Assembly: GCA_002349525.1 (NCBI GenBank)
Contig: DEDL01000008.1
Location: 91,247 to 155,246 of the forward strand
Source: Lachnoclostridium sp. UBA2905
GTDB taxonomy: Bacteria; Bacillota; Clostridia; Lachnospirales; Lachnospiraceae
Direction of reading: 5' to 3'
DNA length: 64,000 nucleotides
The translations under genes were made by a program, and so were the position numbers. The notes under the pieces were generated by a model that was not told where the DNA came from, made no database searches, and saw nothing but the letters and a program-made list of their open reading frames with translations. Numbering within the stretch: the first letter of the stretch is position 1; each line of letters opens with the position of its first letter. Of this stretch, positions 43,238 through 52,005 are shown piece after piece.

Positions 43238-43717
43238 TTATTCTGGATATACCAGACGTTCCTCAGTAATATTATCGAGCACTTCCCTTAAATATTTATC
43301 AGCAAGATAATTAGCCATATTAAGATTCATATCAAGATAATTGCCGCATTCTTCCGGTGCAGCCCCTGGAACCTCATCCTTAAAGTCCCTGATAAATATA
43401 AACATATCTGATAATAGCTTCACTATATCCTTTGATTCATAATCTCCAGCCAGAATAAGATAAAAGCCTGTACGACATCCCATTGGTCCAAAATAAACTA
43501 TTTTTTCACCCCAGTTTTCATCATTACGAAGATAGGTTGCTGCAAGATGCTCAATAGTGTGCATCTCCGCTGTATTCATAACCGGCTCAAAATTCGGTCT
43601 GGTCATTCTTATATCAAAAGTAGTAAGAATATTCCCATTAACATTATCTTTTCTTGAAACGTATACCCCTGGTAACAGTTTCATATGATCAATTGTAAAA
43701 CTAGCAATAAGTTCCAT
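43238..43717 (-). CDS. luxS: S-ribosylhomocysteine lyase
   Basis: The start is set at the ATG at 43717, after ACAGGAGGTTATAGA; the frame extends nine codons further without a ribosome-binding site. The 159-residue enzyme cleaves S-ribosylhomocysteine to homocysteine and DPD, the autoinducer-2 precursor. The metal ligands are the two His of MHTIEHLAA and a Cys in EECGNYLD. GPMGCRTGFYL contains the catalytic Cys. It recycles methyl-cycle products and may signal. No pfs or metB gene is adjacent. Confidence 0.95.
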   Translation of the reverse strand: MELIASFTIDHMKLLPGVYVSRKDNVNGNILTTFDIRMTRPNFEPVMNTAEMHTIEHLAATYLRNDENWGEKIVYFGPMGCRTGFYLILAGDYESKDIVKLLSDMFIFIRDFKDEVPGAAPEECGNYLDMNLNMANYLADKYLREVLDNITEERLVYPE

Positions 43718-43740
43718 TCTATAACCTCCTGTTCTGCATA

Positions 43741-45630
43741 TCATTCATTATGTAAATCTGCTTCCTTCCTGCTTCCTATGGCAAGCACATGACTGCCTGC
43801 CATTCCAATTCCAACAAGCACGGCAAATACCGGTGTTACACAAACTGTGGAATCATTGGCAAGTCCGCATATCATATAGGCAAATGAGCCCGCAAGCACC
43901 GCCATTACAAGATACTGCACAGCTGACATCTGCTCTTCATTTTGCAAATATATTTTCACGCTATTGATAAAGTATAACACATATGCGGCAAGAAATAAAA
44001 TCAAAGATATTACACCGGTCTGAATTCCCATCTGAATATACATATTATGGGGTCTGGTAACAACCTCGCCTGCGTAATTATTGTTTAAAAGGCCAACATA
44101 ATCGTCATTTGGAAATTCAAAAACATAATTATCCGGTCCGCATCCCCAGAGCACATTTTTCTTTAGAAGAGGCAAAGATCTTGACCAAATAAATCCTCTT
44201 CCCGATGCAAACTGCTCATGATTTTTGAAAAGATCATTTTCCCTGTTACTGATCTTATCCGTCATTTTGCCAAATATATTGTAGTACATATATCTGCCGG
44301 TGACAGGATCCCTTGCAAAGCTATATGATTTGTTATCGTAGCAAAGGGAAAACCCAGACCATTCATTCGGATATTCTGCACTCTTTATAACAATTCCTGC
44401 AAAACAGTCATCCTCTACCAATATGCCGTCGTAATCAGCATCATATACGCCAGGCAGAGTGTTTCCACTGGCATCCGAAAGTTTTATTACTCCGTCTTCT
44501 CCATTTTCATTCAAACCATCATCCAAACTAATCAAAAGCTTTTCGCCCTTAAATCTCACACATACACAATCATTTTCAAGCCAGATTCCATCTATGGCAA
44601 AATTGTCATCCTTCGGTATGTATTTTGAAAATGCTTCCTTTATCACATTCAGATTAACGGCTGCCATTATAGTCGTAAGCACCACAAATGACACGACGGG
44701 CAGTATCATTTTTTTCATATCAGGACCTGTTTTTATCCTCTTTGCATTAATAAAAAATACCATGATGGCCGTAATTATAAGTGCAGTCATACCAGTAGTT
44801 GATGCTGACCCTATAAGGCACACCACGAGCATCAGACTTGTAAGCAGTAACATGCATTTCCAGAAGATACTTTTCATTATCCACAGGCCAGCGCATACAA
44901 GGGGCAGGACCATGCTTACGTATGTTCCCACATAATCCGGATTATACAGGGTCAGATAGACCCTTCCCTCTCCAAATTTCAATGTGACTCCGGTGGGATC
45001 AATATCACTGAAAAATGTTATTATTCTCTTTCCTGCCATGCTTGCAAAAAAATCATGTCCAAAAAACTGAAATACACCTAAGAGCGCCATTATAAAAACC
45101 GCCGCCATAAATAGCTTATAAAAGCTCAGGATAGCCTCTTTGCTGTTAACATAAAAGTATGTAAATATCATGACTATGACGTATGAGGCTAACACGAAAA
45201 ATGGCTGGTGGTTGGTATAACCACCCCAGAAGGCATATTCCTTATTTTCCGCCATACAGGAAGAAATAAGGGCAGTTACAATATAAAGAACACTACATAC
45301 AATAATCCACCTGTTATATGAAAATGACCTGTTTATTTCCCTTTTCCATGCAGGCTCATTTTTACAAAAAAAGCTTCTTGCAGCCCTTGCAAGCATCAAT
45401 ACAAGCATGATGGCAGCGGTCCCAATAAGCCACCATTTCTTCCATATCAGAAAGAAATCAACTTCTCTGCTTCCTTTGGAAAACCAGTCGTATACTGAAA
45501 GACCACTATCTGATAATACCAGCTCAACTATAAAAGGAATAATTCCCGCCACAAAAAAAGCAAGAAAAGCTCCTGTTTTATCGGTACCACACACATTGGC
45601 AGTACTCTTATTTTTACTATTTTCCTTCAT
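43741..45630 (-). CDS. Wzy/O-antigen-ligase family membrane protein
   Basis: A 629-residue polytopic protein with about 12 helices. The Wzy_C-type region contains SGRGFIWSRSLPLLKKNVLWG and TRPHNMYIQMGIQTG (about 485-550). A large beta-rich segment of about 130 residues (about 345-475) is inserted between helix groups just before it, longer than the usual loop. Such enzymes polymerise or ligate lipid-linked glycans or attach glycans to proteins outside the membrane. No glycosyltransferase or flippase gene is near, so the substrate is unknown. The ATG follows ATGATGATATATGAAG, with a weak ribosome-binding site. Confidence 0.82.
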   Translation of the reverse strand: MKENSKNKSTANVCGTDKTGAFLAFFVAGIIPFIVELVLSDSGLSVYDWFSKGSREVDFFLIWKKWWLIGTAAIMLVLMLARAARSFFCKNEPAWKREINRSFSYNRWIIVCSVLYIVTALISSCMAENKEYAFWGGYTNHQPFFVLASYVIVMIFTYFYVNSKEAILSFYKLFMAAVFIMALLGVFQFFGHDFFASMAGKRIITFFSDIDPTGVTLKFGEGRVYLTLYNPDYVGTYVSMVLPLVCAGLWIMKSIFWKCMLLLTSLMLVVCLIGSASTTGMTALIITAIMVFFINAKRIKTGPDMKKMILPVVSFVVLTTIMAAVNLNVIKEAFSKYIPKDDNFAIDGIWLENDCVCVRFKGEKLLISLDDGLNENGEDGVIKLSDASGNTLPGVYDADYDGILVEDDCFAGIVIKSAEYPNEWSGFSLCYDNKSYSFARDPVTGRYMYYNIFGKMTDKISNRENDLFKNHEQFASGRGFIWSRSLPLLKKNVLWGCGPDNYVFEFPNDDYVGLLNNNYAGEVVTRPHNMYIQMGIQTGVISLILFLAAYVLYFINSVKIYLQNEEQMSAVQYLVMAVLAGSFAYMICGLANDSTVCVTPVFAVLVGIGMAGSHVLAIGSRKEADLHNE

Positions 45631-45665
45631 ATATCATCACATCCCCAAATTGTAAACATCTGTAC

Positions 45666-45783
45666 TGTCAAAAAGCTTTATAGATATTAAGCCTTTATCT
45701 CGGTCGGAAATTGTACACTCACTTAGAAAGATTTGTTATTACTCACCACTTGCAGGAGTGGGATTCTTCTCGACCGCGATAAA
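45666..45783. repeat. Hairpin-family element, copy B
   Basis: The left module at 45666-45687 matches 13932-13953 with two changes. The right part (45694-45783) has ends TTTATCTCGGTCG and CGACCGCGATAAA (one mismatch in 13 bp). The 29-nt core at 45730-45758 is identical to copy A. Compared with A and C, the stem has CGGT/ACCG in place of CAGT/ACTG, a pair-preserving change. It sits just downstream of the tRNA-Thr terminator. Confidence 0.8.
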
Positions 45784-45784
45784 C

Positions 45785-45820
45785 AAAAAGAGACTTCAAC
45801 AGTTCTGCCATTGAAGTCTC
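45785..45820 (-). terminator. Terminator after tRNA-Thr
   Basis: GAGACTTCAA (45790-45799) pairs with TTGAAGTCTC (45811-45820). On the minus strand TTTTT follows. It closes the ispF-to-tRNA transcript. Confidence 0.9.
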
Positions 45821-45830
45821 CAATCATATA

Positions 45831-45903
45831 AGCTAGCAACGGGAATCGAACCCGTGACCTCCTCACTACCAATGAGGTGCGCTACCATCTGTGCCATGCC
45901 AGC
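45831..45903 (-). tRNA. tRNA-Thr (anticodon GGT)
   Basis: The 73-nt minus-strand sequence folds as a cloverleaf. The acceptor GCTGGCA/TGCTAGC has one G-U, the anticodon stem is CCTCA/TGAGG with loop TTGGTAG (anticodon GGT), and the T-arm contains GGTTCGATTCC. No CCA is encoded. It reads Thr codons ACC and ACT. It lies 39 nt after sigH and may be co-transcribed with it. Confidence 0.95.
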
Positions 45904-45942
45904 CTGTATAAACACAAGCATGTTGCTATGTGTATATATCCT

Positions 45943-46587
45943 CTACTCGATAATCTGCATACACTTGCTCCTTATACGCTGTAGTGCATTATCCACAGCC
46001 TTAGGACTCTTGCCAAGCTTCACAGCTATCTGCCTGTAGTCATCACCCGAAACATATCTGAAATAAACTTCTCTTTCAAGTTTACTAAGGCGCTCTACAA
46101 GTTCAGATTCTATCATATCTGCATTCTCTTTGTCAATAATAAAATCTTCCGGATTCGAACCAACCGGTGCCTCCATGGCAGCTATAAGCTCGACACCTTT
46201 TTCATCGTCACCCTCTCTGCCAGGCTGCATAAATACCTGATTAAGAGATATATAGTCATTCAGAGGCACATTTTTCTTTCTGTTATATGCATTAATCGTA
46301 TTGCACATATGTCTGTATATTATTGTATCGGCAAATGCTGCAAATGATACATTTTTATCTCTCTTATATTCGAGAATTGCCTTGTAAAGTCCTATCATGC
46401 CCTCCTGGATAAGGTCTTCTGTCTCCCCACCTACAAGATAAAGCTTTCTGGCACGTTTACGAACAAGGTCCTTGTGTTTTTTCACAAACATATCAAGAAC
46501 ACTCTCTGACTGCTCATCATCTAATCTGATTACATCTATAACATCTGCATCATCCATATTACATATCATATCATATGTGTATGTCAT
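45943..46587 (-). CDS. sigH: RNA polymerase sigma factor SigH (sporulation/stationary phase)
   Basis: A 214-residue sigma-70 family factor with region 2 (GGETEDLIQEGMIGLYKAILEY, SFAAFADTIIYRHM) and region 4 (LSKLEREVYFRYVSGDDYRQIA, then KSPKAVDNALQRIRSK). Identity as SigH is supported by the gene order cysS-mrnC-rlmB-sigH, as in Bacillus and Clostridia (yacP is missing here). SigH starts sporulation and competence programmes, and together with dpaAB it supports sporulation ability. It starts 33 nt after rlmB. The ribosome-binding site is weak. Confidence 0.93.
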   Translation of the reverse strand: MTYTYDMICNMDDADVIDVIRLDDEQSESVLDMFVKKHKDLVRKRARKLYLVGGETEDLIQEGMIGLYKAILEYKRDKNVSFAAFADTIIYRHMCNTINAYNRKKNVPLNDYISLNQVFMQPGREGDDEKGVELIAAMEAPVGSNPEDFIIDKENADMIESELVERLSKLEREVYFRYVSGDDYRQIAVKLGKSPKAVDNALQRIRSKCMQIIE

Positions 46588-46619
46588 CCCGTATTATCCC
46601 CTAAATCCGCCAAAGCCTT

Positions 46620-47363
46620 TTAAGCCTTAAGACGCTGTCTTACAATCTCATATGCGAGAACACCTGTAGCAACTGATGCATTAAGTGAATCAATATCACC
46701 CTTCATTGGAATTGCAGCTATAAGATCGCAGTTATCCTTTACAAGTCTGCTTACACCCTTACCCTCATTACCAATAACAAGACCAATAGGACCTGTAAGA
46801 TTAAGCTTGTACATCTCCTGACCATCTGCTGCCGCACATACAAACCACATACCTTCTTTTTTAAGCTCATTAATAGTTTTTGATATGTTTGTTACCTTTG
46901 CAACCGGTGTATAATTAATGGCACCAGCTGAAGACTTGGCAACAGTAGCTGTAAGTCCGCTTGCATTATGCTTAGGTATAATTACTCCATGTGCACCTGC
47001 AAGATTGGCAGTTCTGATTATGGCTCCAAGATTATGTGGATCCTCAATTCCATCAAGAATAATTATAAATGGTGGCTCACCCTTGGCTTTTGCAGCATCA
47101 AGAATATCAGAAACCTCTGCATAATCATAGGCTGCAACGTAAGCTATGACACCCTGATGCTTCCCTGTCTGTGACATGGAATCAAGACGTTCCTTCTTTA
47201 CAAAATTAATTATGGTATTTTTCTTATTGGCTTCGCGGATTATAGTCTGAACAGGGCCATCATGACAGCCCTCCAGCACAAATAATCTGTCTATGGTTTT
47301 TCCTGAACGATATGCCTCTAATACCGGGTTTCTACCTTCAAGAACTGACTCTTCATATCTCAT
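46620..47363 (-). CDS. rlmB: 23S rRNA 2'-O-methyltransferase (SpoU/TrmH family)
   Basis: A 247-residue SPOUT methyltransferase. The N-terminal substrate-binding domain contains GRNPVLEAYRSG. The knotted catalytic domain has LDGIEDPHNLGAIIRTA, LVIGNEGKGVSR and IPMKGDIDSLNASVATG. It methylates G2251-equivalent in 23S rRNA using SAM. It overlaps mrnC by 4 nt and has AGGAGAAAAAAG before its ATG. Bacillus YacO (RlmB) occupies the same genomic place. Confidence 0.94.
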   Translation of the reverse strand: MRYEESVLEGRNPVLEAYRSGKTIDRLFVLEGCHDGPVQTIIREANKKNTIINFVKKERLDSMSQTGKHQGVIAYVAAYDYAEVSDILDAAKAKGEPPFIIILDGIEDPHNLGAIIRTANLAGAHGVIIPKHNASGLTATVAKSSAGAINYTPVAKVTNISKTINELKKEGMWFVCAAADGQEMYKLNLTGPIGLVIGNEGKGVSRLVKDNCDLIAAIPMKGDIDSLNASVATGVLAYEIVRQRLKA

Positions 47364-47821
47364 ACTTTTTTCTCCTCTATTTCAGGCAGCACAAGCTCAT
47401 ATATACGTTCCATATCTCCCTTAAGATACAGCCATCCGATAAGAGCCTCAAAGCCTGTGGCTATGTGATAATCCTTAACACTGGCATTCTTAGCTGTTGT
47501 ATAAGACTTTGCATTCTTGCCACGTCTGTATATACCCTGCTCTTCCTCAGTAAGTTTATCATATATATTACCCATGCATACCGCCTGGGCAGTAGCATTA
47601 ACTACAGCACTTGCCCTCTTGTGGAGCTTATTCACAGGAGCATTCCCTGCCATAATTACCTTTGTTCTGACAATAAGATCATATATAGTATCTCCTATAT
47701 ACGCCAGTGTCAGTGGTGAGTATTCCCCGGCATCATGCTTTTCATAACCATAGGCATTACAAATGATGTCAGGAATGTTACTCATCCCTTCAACTTCACT
47801 ACCCATTAAACTCTCTTCCAT
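47360..47821 (-). CDS. mrnC: Mini-ribonuclease III
   Basis: A 153-residue RNase III catalytic domain without a dsRNA-binding domain. LTLAYIGDTIYDLIVRTKVI carries the acidic signature (Asp in GDTIYD), and GFEALIGWLYLKG carries the second acidic site. It matures 23S rRNA ends in Firmicutes. It overlaps cysS by 16 nt and rlmB by 4 nt, so translation is coupled. AAGGAGTAAG precedes the ATG. Confidence 0.94.
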   Translation of the reverse strand: MEESLMGSEVEGMSNIPDIICNAYGYEKHDAGEYSPLTLAYIGDTIYDLIVRTKVIMAGNAPVNKLHKRASAVVNATAQAVCMGNIYDKLTEEEQGIYRRGKNAKSYTTAKNASVKDYHIATGFEALIGWLYLKGDMERIYELVLPEIEEKKV

Positions 47822-49206
47822 CTTACTCCTTCTCTTGTATCCTCTAACTGGATACCCTTTGCAAGAAGTTCATCTCTTATCTCATCTGCTCTGGCAAAAT
47901 TACGGTCCTTTCTTGCCTGCTGACGTTCTTCTATCATTTTCTCAATATCTTCATCAAGAATCTCTTCTTCTTTTTCACATATAATTCCAAGTACACCACA
48001 AAGCTTAATGATAAGCTCCCTTGTTTCAGTAACAAGCAGCTTTGTACTATCTGAATTAAGGGTCTGGTTAGCAAGCTTAACTATCTCAAATATTACAGAA
48101 ATTGCATCTGCAGTATTGAAATCATCATCCATTGCATCCTCAAATTTTCCTATAAATTCAACAAGCTTGTGGAGATATTCCTTATCATCATCTGTAAGAT
48201 CCTTATCAGCTGCAGCTTCTTCAAGATGCTTAAGATTAAATACTGCTGTACATATTCTGTCTAATGAGTTTGCTGCTGCCTCCATAAGATCATCACTGAA
48301 ATTAAGGGGACTTCTGTAATGTGCACTTAACATGAAAAATCTAAGCACCTGAAGTGGATACTTCTCGGCAATATCCTTAACAGTAAAGAAATTACCTGCT
48401 GACTTTGACATCTTATGATTATTGATATTAAGGAATCCGTTATGCATCCAGTATCTTGAGAACTCAACTCCGTTAGCCGCCTCACTCTGTGCAATTTCAT
48501 TCTCATGATGTGGGAATATGAGATCCTCTCCACCTGCATGAATATCGATCTGCTTGCCGAGATACTTATTGCTCATTGCTGAACATTCAATGTGCCATCC
48601 TGGTCTTCCTTCACTCCATGGTGACTCCCAGAAAGGTTCACCCTCCTTCTTAGGCTTCCATAACACAAAGTCCATAGGATCTTCTTTTTCATCATCTACT
48701 GCTATTCTTGAACCTGCCTCCAGATCATCAAGATTCTTACCTGACAGCTTGCCATAATCCTTGAACCTTCTTGTACGATAGAATACTGTTCCGTTCTTCT
48801 CGTATGCATAGCCCTTATCTATAAGTATTGAAATGAGCTTTATCATCTCATCAATCTCTTCTGTTGCCTTAGGATGCTTAGTTGCAGGCATAACATTCAT
48901 GCCTTTCATATCTTCAATGCATGCATTAGTATATCTTGCTGCAATCTCTGCTGCAGTAACACCCTCTTCATTGGCCTTTTTAATTATCTTATCATCTACA
49001 TCTGTAAAGTTAGATACGTAATTAACTTCATATCCCTTATATTCAAAATATCTTCTGACTGTATCAAATACTATCATAGGTCTTGCATTACCAATGTGTA
49101 TAAAATTATATACGGTTGGTCCGCACACATACATTCTTACCTTGCCTTCTTCTATTGGAACAAATTCTTCTTTTTTACGAGTCTGTGTGTTAAATATTTT
49201 CATCAT
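47806..49206 (-). CDS. cysS: Cysteinyl-tRNA synthetase
   Basis: The start is set at the ATG at 49206, where GGAGG lies 5 nt upstream; the next codon is also ATG, and a longer frame lacks a ribosome-binding site. The 466-residue class I synthetase has [18 protein letters not shown] (zinc Cys and HIGH) and HKMSKS, with further zinc ligands in HIECSAMS and [13 protein letters not shown]. It charges tRNA-Cys. It lies between ispF and mrnC; cysE and gltX, often found here in Bacillus, are absent. Confidence 0.95.
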   Translation of the reverse strand: MMKIFNTQTRKKEEFVPIEEGKVRMYVCGPTVYNFIHIGNARPMIVFDTVRRYFEYKGYEVNYVSNFTDVDDKIIKKANEEGVTAAEIAARYTNACIEDMKGMNVMPATKHPKATEEIDEMIKLISILIDKGYAYEKNGTVFYRTRRFKDYGKLSGKNLDDLEAGSRIAVDDEKEDPMDFVLWKPKKEGEPFWESPWSEGRPGWHIECSAMSNKYLGKQIDIHAGGEDLIFPHHENEIAQSEAANGVEFSRYWMHNGFLNINNHKMSKSAGNFFTVKDIAEKYPLQVLRFFMLSAHYRSPLNFSDDLMEAAANSLDRICTAVFNLKHLEEAAADKDLTDDDKEYLHKLVEFIGKFEDAMDDDFNTADAISVIFEIVKLANQTLNSDSTKLLVTETRELIIKLCGVLGIICEKEEEILDEDIEKMIEERQQARKDRNFARADEIRDELLAKGIQLEDTREGVRWKRV

Positions 49207-49271
49207 TTTTACCTCCGAAATAACTCTTTTAATTCTATTATCTGCCATATATTTTGTCAAGAAAAATGAGC

Positions 49272-49360
49272 CTGCGCCCTGCTGCTGTATGAGAACCTAC
49301 GCCCTGCTGCTGTATAAGCCTACGCTCTGCTACTGTATAAAAGCCTACGCTCTGCTGCAT
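49272..49360. repeat. About 26-bp tandem repeat including the ispF stop codon
   Basis: Three to four copies of a CCTACGCTCTGCTGCTGTATAA-type unit follow ispF. The gene end itself (CCTACGCTCTGCTGCAT on the plus strand) is the last copy, with the TAG at 49345-49347. The repeat fills the ispF-cysS spacer. Confidence 0.85.
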
Positions 49361-49893
49361 CCGGCACAGCCCTGGCATCTTCCAGTGCCTTCTGAATCTG
49401 CCACCGTAACAGCTCCTTCATACACCGACTGTATCATGCATATTGCCTGTGCAGAAATTCCTTCTCCTGACCCGGTAAAGCCAAGCCCTTCCTCTGTTGT
49501 AGCCTTAATATTGACCTGATTCACATCTATACCAAGGGCTCCTGCAATGTTCTCCTCCATTTTCTCAATGTGAGGGCGCATTTTGGGCTGTTGGGCAATA
49601 ATAGTAGCATCAATATTACCTACCACATACATATTATCTTCAAGAATCCCTGCAACCTTTTCAAGTAAAAACATACTGGATATACCCTTATATGAATCAT
49701 CATTGTCAGGAAAATGTTTTCCAATATCTCCAAGTGCCGCCGCTCCAAGAAGTGCATCCATAATCGCATGAATAAGCACATCTGCATCTGAATGTCCAAG
49801 AAGACCCTTTTCATATGGTATATTAACACCGCCAAGGATAAGCTTCCTGTCTTTTACCAGCTTATGCACATCATAACCCATTCCAATTCTCAT
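49345..49893 (-). CDS. ispF: 2-C-methyl-D-erythritol 2,4-cyclodiphosphate synthase with Cys-rich tail
   Basis: The start is taken at the ATG at 49893 (AAAGGAAATAAAGAT upstream). The enzyme makes the cyclic diphosphate of the MEP isoprenoid pathway. MGYDVHKL carries the Asp/His zinc ligands, with [13 protein letters not shown] and the Gly-rich [12 protein letters not shown] near the usual end. The product is 182 residues; about 25 extra residues follow, ending in [11 protein letters not shown]. That tail is encoded next to, and partly by, the tandem repeat containing the stop codon, so it may have arisen by repeat growth. ispD is not adjacent. Confidence 0.92.
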   Translation of the reverse strand: MRIGMGYDVHKLVKDRKLILGGVNIPYEKGLLGHSDADVLIHAIMDALLGAAALGDIGKHFPDNDDSYKGISSMFLLEKVAGILEDNMYVVGNIDATIIAQQPKMRPHIEKMEENIAGALGIDVNQVNIKATTEEGLGFTGSGEGISAQAICMIQSVYEGAVTVADSEGTGRCQGCAGCSRA

Positions 49894-50025
49894 ATCTTTA
49901 TTTCCTTTCATCAATCTGTCTCTATAAAAAGGACAAGAAAAAAACAGGGCTCTTATCTTTTATTCTATACTGATAAAAACTCTGCCTTCACACCCCCATC
50001 AATTCTTTTATTTCACATCAGTTTG

Positions 50026-50054
50026 ATAGTAGCACAGGGAACATTTAATGTCAA
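50026..50054 (-). promoter_or_regulatory. Sigma-A type promoter of ispF-cysS-mrnC-rlmB-sigH-tRNA-Thr
   Basis: On the minus strand TTGACA (50049-50054) and TACTAT (50026-50031) have a 17-nt spacer. It lies about 130 nt upstream of ispF and points away from deoB. Confidence 0.75.
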
Positions 50055-50142
50055 CGAAGCTGGTGGCTTTATATATTTTTTTCAGATTTTATGGTAAAAT
50101 AAGCACATGAGACAATTTCATGTACAGAAAAGAGGTATGCAT

Positions 50143-51300
50143 ATGAAAAGATTATTTCTTATTGTTCTTGACAGTGTCGGCATCGGCGAGCTGCCGGATG
50201 CTGCCAATTATGGCGATGTGGGAAGCAATACCCTTAAATCCGCCTCAAAAAGCAGTTCATTTAACGGTATGCCCAATATGAGAAGGCTTGGGTATTTTAA
50301 TATTGATGGTGTTGACATAGGCGAACGCTGCAGTCATCCGGCAGGAGCATACGCAAGACTTATGGAGGCTTCAAAGGGCAAGGATACAACAATCGGCCAC
50401 TGGGAAATAGCCGGAATTATATCTCCTTCTCCGCTGCCTACTTATCCTGATGGTTTTCCTGATGATGTAATCAACCGGTTCGAAGCAGCAAGTGGAAGAA
50501 AGGTACTATGCAACAAACCATATTCAGGTACGGAAGTTATAAAGGATTACGGTGAAGAACACATGAAAACTGGTGATCTTATTGTATATACCTCGGCAGA
50601 CTCTGTATTTCAGATTGCTGCCCACGAGGATGTTGTGCCTGTGGAAAAGCTTTATGAATACTGCAAAATTGCAAGAAAACTACTTACCGGAGAACATGGT
50701 GTTGGCAGAGTTATTGCAAGACCATTTGTTGGTAGTCCCGGTAATTTTACAAGAACTACAAACAGACATGATTTTTCAATTGAACCACCTAAAAAAACAA
50801 TTCTTGATGTTCTAAATGCCAAAGGATTTGACGTTCTCTCTGTTGGAAAAATTGTGGATATATTTACAGGACGGGGCATAACAAAATTTGTACGTACAAC
50901 AGGTAATGCCGACGGAATTGATAAAACTCTTGAATATATGGATGAAGACTTCTGTGGCTTATGCTTCACCAATCTCGTTGATTTTGATATGCTTTACGGC
51001 CACCGCAATAATGTTGACGGCTATGCCGCCGCTCTGTCATATTTTGATGACAGACTTCCGGAAATACTTGACAAAATGAGGGATGATGACCTTCTTATGA
51101 TAACAGCTGACCACGGTTGCGACCCTGGAACTGCCTCAACTGATCATTCAAGAGAATATATTCCTCTCGTAATGTATGGCAAAAATATCAAGGCGGATAT
51201 TAATTACCATACAAGAGAAACATTTGCTGATATAGGTGCAACAGTTCTTTCTTATTTTGGAATATCTGATACAGATATTTCAGGAACAAGTATACTGTAG
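50143..51300 (+). CDS. deoB: Phosphopentomutase
   Basis: The ATG at 50143 is preferred (AGAGG 7 nt upstream); the frame is open to 50107. The 385-residue metal-dependent enzyme interconverts ribose or deoxyribose 1- and 5-phosphates in nucleoside salvage. LDSVGIGELPDA carries the first metal ligand, KDTTIGHWE the catalytic Thr, and ADHGCDPGTASTDHSRE the other ligands. Its last 49 nt overlap the convergent chorismate mutase gene. No deoA, deoC or pdp gene is adjacent. Confidence 0.94.
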   Translation: MKRLFLIVLDSVGIGELPDAANYGDVGSNTLKSASKSSSFNGMPNMRRLGYFNIDGVDIGERCSHPAGAYARLMEASKGKDTTIGHWEIAGIISPSPLPTYPDGFPDDVINRFEAASGRKVLCNKPYSGTEVIKDYGEEHMKTGDLIVYTSADSVFQIAAHEDVVPVEKLYEYCKIARKLLTGEHGVGRVIARPFVGSPGNFTRTTNRHDFSIEPPKKTILDVLNAKGFDVLSVGKIVDIFTGRGITKFVRTTGNADGIDKTLEYMDEDFCGLCFTNLVDFDMLYGHRNNVDGYAAALSYFDDRLPEILDKMRDDDLLMITADHGCDPGTASTDHSREYIPLVMYGKNIKADINYHTRETFADIGATVLSYFGISDTDISGTSIL

Positions 51301-51791
51301 TTATCTGATTCACTCTCTATCATTTTAAGAAGATTAATAATACCGGTTTTACATGAATCATGCCGGATACTTATGCTGTATTCACTGTTATTCATTGTGA
51401 AGCCGGTTATCTTTGCTCCGGAATCATTAATCGCAGTAACTATGTTGTCAGGAAAACCCTTATATGTAAACCTTACTGTAACTGTACCTGCAGACAGCAT
51501 TGCAGCTTCTGTATCTGCAGGAGTATCCTCATTCAATATTCTGTACTGGTACTCTCTGCTTATAAGCATCACCCTTTTTATAAGTGCCTCATAATAACCC
51601 TTCATATCCTCATCAGCAGGTTCACTAAACTTACTGATTACCTGCAGTTCTCTGTCAGGTTTATATATACAGTCACCTGTTGACTTCTTGGTACGTGCCA
51701 CGCACTCTGCAAGTTTCATTCTCTCTTCAAACAACTCAAAAAGCTTTGTATCTACTTTATCAATATTTTTTCTTATCTCTGATAATTCCAT
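51252..51791 (-). CDS. Chorismate mutase (AroQ type) with C-terminal extension
   Basis: A 179-residue protein. Residues about 1-90 are the all-helical AroQ mutase: LSEIRKNIDKVDTKLFELFEER, then CVARTKKS and YYEALIKRVMLISREYQ. The last about 80 residues form a beta-alpha pattern that could be an ACT-like regulatory fold (VTVRFTYKGFPDNIVTAIND). It turns chorismate into prephenate for Phe/Tyr synthesis. No prephenate dehydratase or dehydrogenase domain is fused. The gene is convergent with deoB and overlaps its 3' end by 49 nt, an uncommon arrangement for two conserved genes. Confidence 0.85.
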   Translation of the reverse strand: MELSEIRKNIDKVDTKLFELFEERMKLAECVARTKKSTGDCIYKPDRELQVISKFSEPADEDMKGYYEALIKRVMLISREYQYRILNEDTPADTEAAMLSAGTVTVRFTYKGFPDNIVTAINDSGAKITGFTMNNSEYSISIRHDSCKTGIINLLKMIESESDNYSILVPEISVSDIPK

Positions 51792-51847
51792 AATCTCTAT
51801 TCTCCTTATCTTTTGATAAGTTTAACATAATGATACCTTCTATCGCA

Positions 51848-51903
51848 AGAAAAACACAGGCTATATAATTCAAAGATATAAAACATAGGCTATATAATTC
51901 AAA
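51848..51903. repeat. Short direct repeat upstream of the chorismate mutase gene
   Basis: GGCTATATAATTCAAAG occurs twice at about a 30-nt spacing, each preceded by an ACA-AGG-like word. It precedes the terminator at 51899-51962. Confidence 0.7.
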
Positions 51904-51962
51904 GGGCAGGAAATCAGATGTTTTCTTTTACATATTAACATCTGGCCTTCCCGCCCTTTTAT
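51899..51962. terminator. Bidirectional terminator downstream of the CBM9 gene
   Basis: AAAGGGC-GGAA and CAGATGTT pair with AACATCTG and CTTCC-GCCCTTTT around an AT-rich loop (51901-51960), with a few bulges. It lies 46 nt after the CBM9 gene stop on the minus strand. Confidence 0.75.
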
Positions 51963-52005
51963 ATTCATATATACCCTGTCCTACTTACCAGGGAACATAC
52001 ATCAA

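Noticed and set aside
43718..43744. Longer luxS start at 43744
   Set aside because: The nine extra codons have no ribosome-binding site and overlap the end of the upstream gene, whereas ACAGGAGGTT precedes the ATG at 43717.
45694..45783. Copy B considered as a second tRNA or tRNA fragment
   Set aside because: It lacks a T-arm and an anticodon arm; its ends match the other hairpin-family copies instead.
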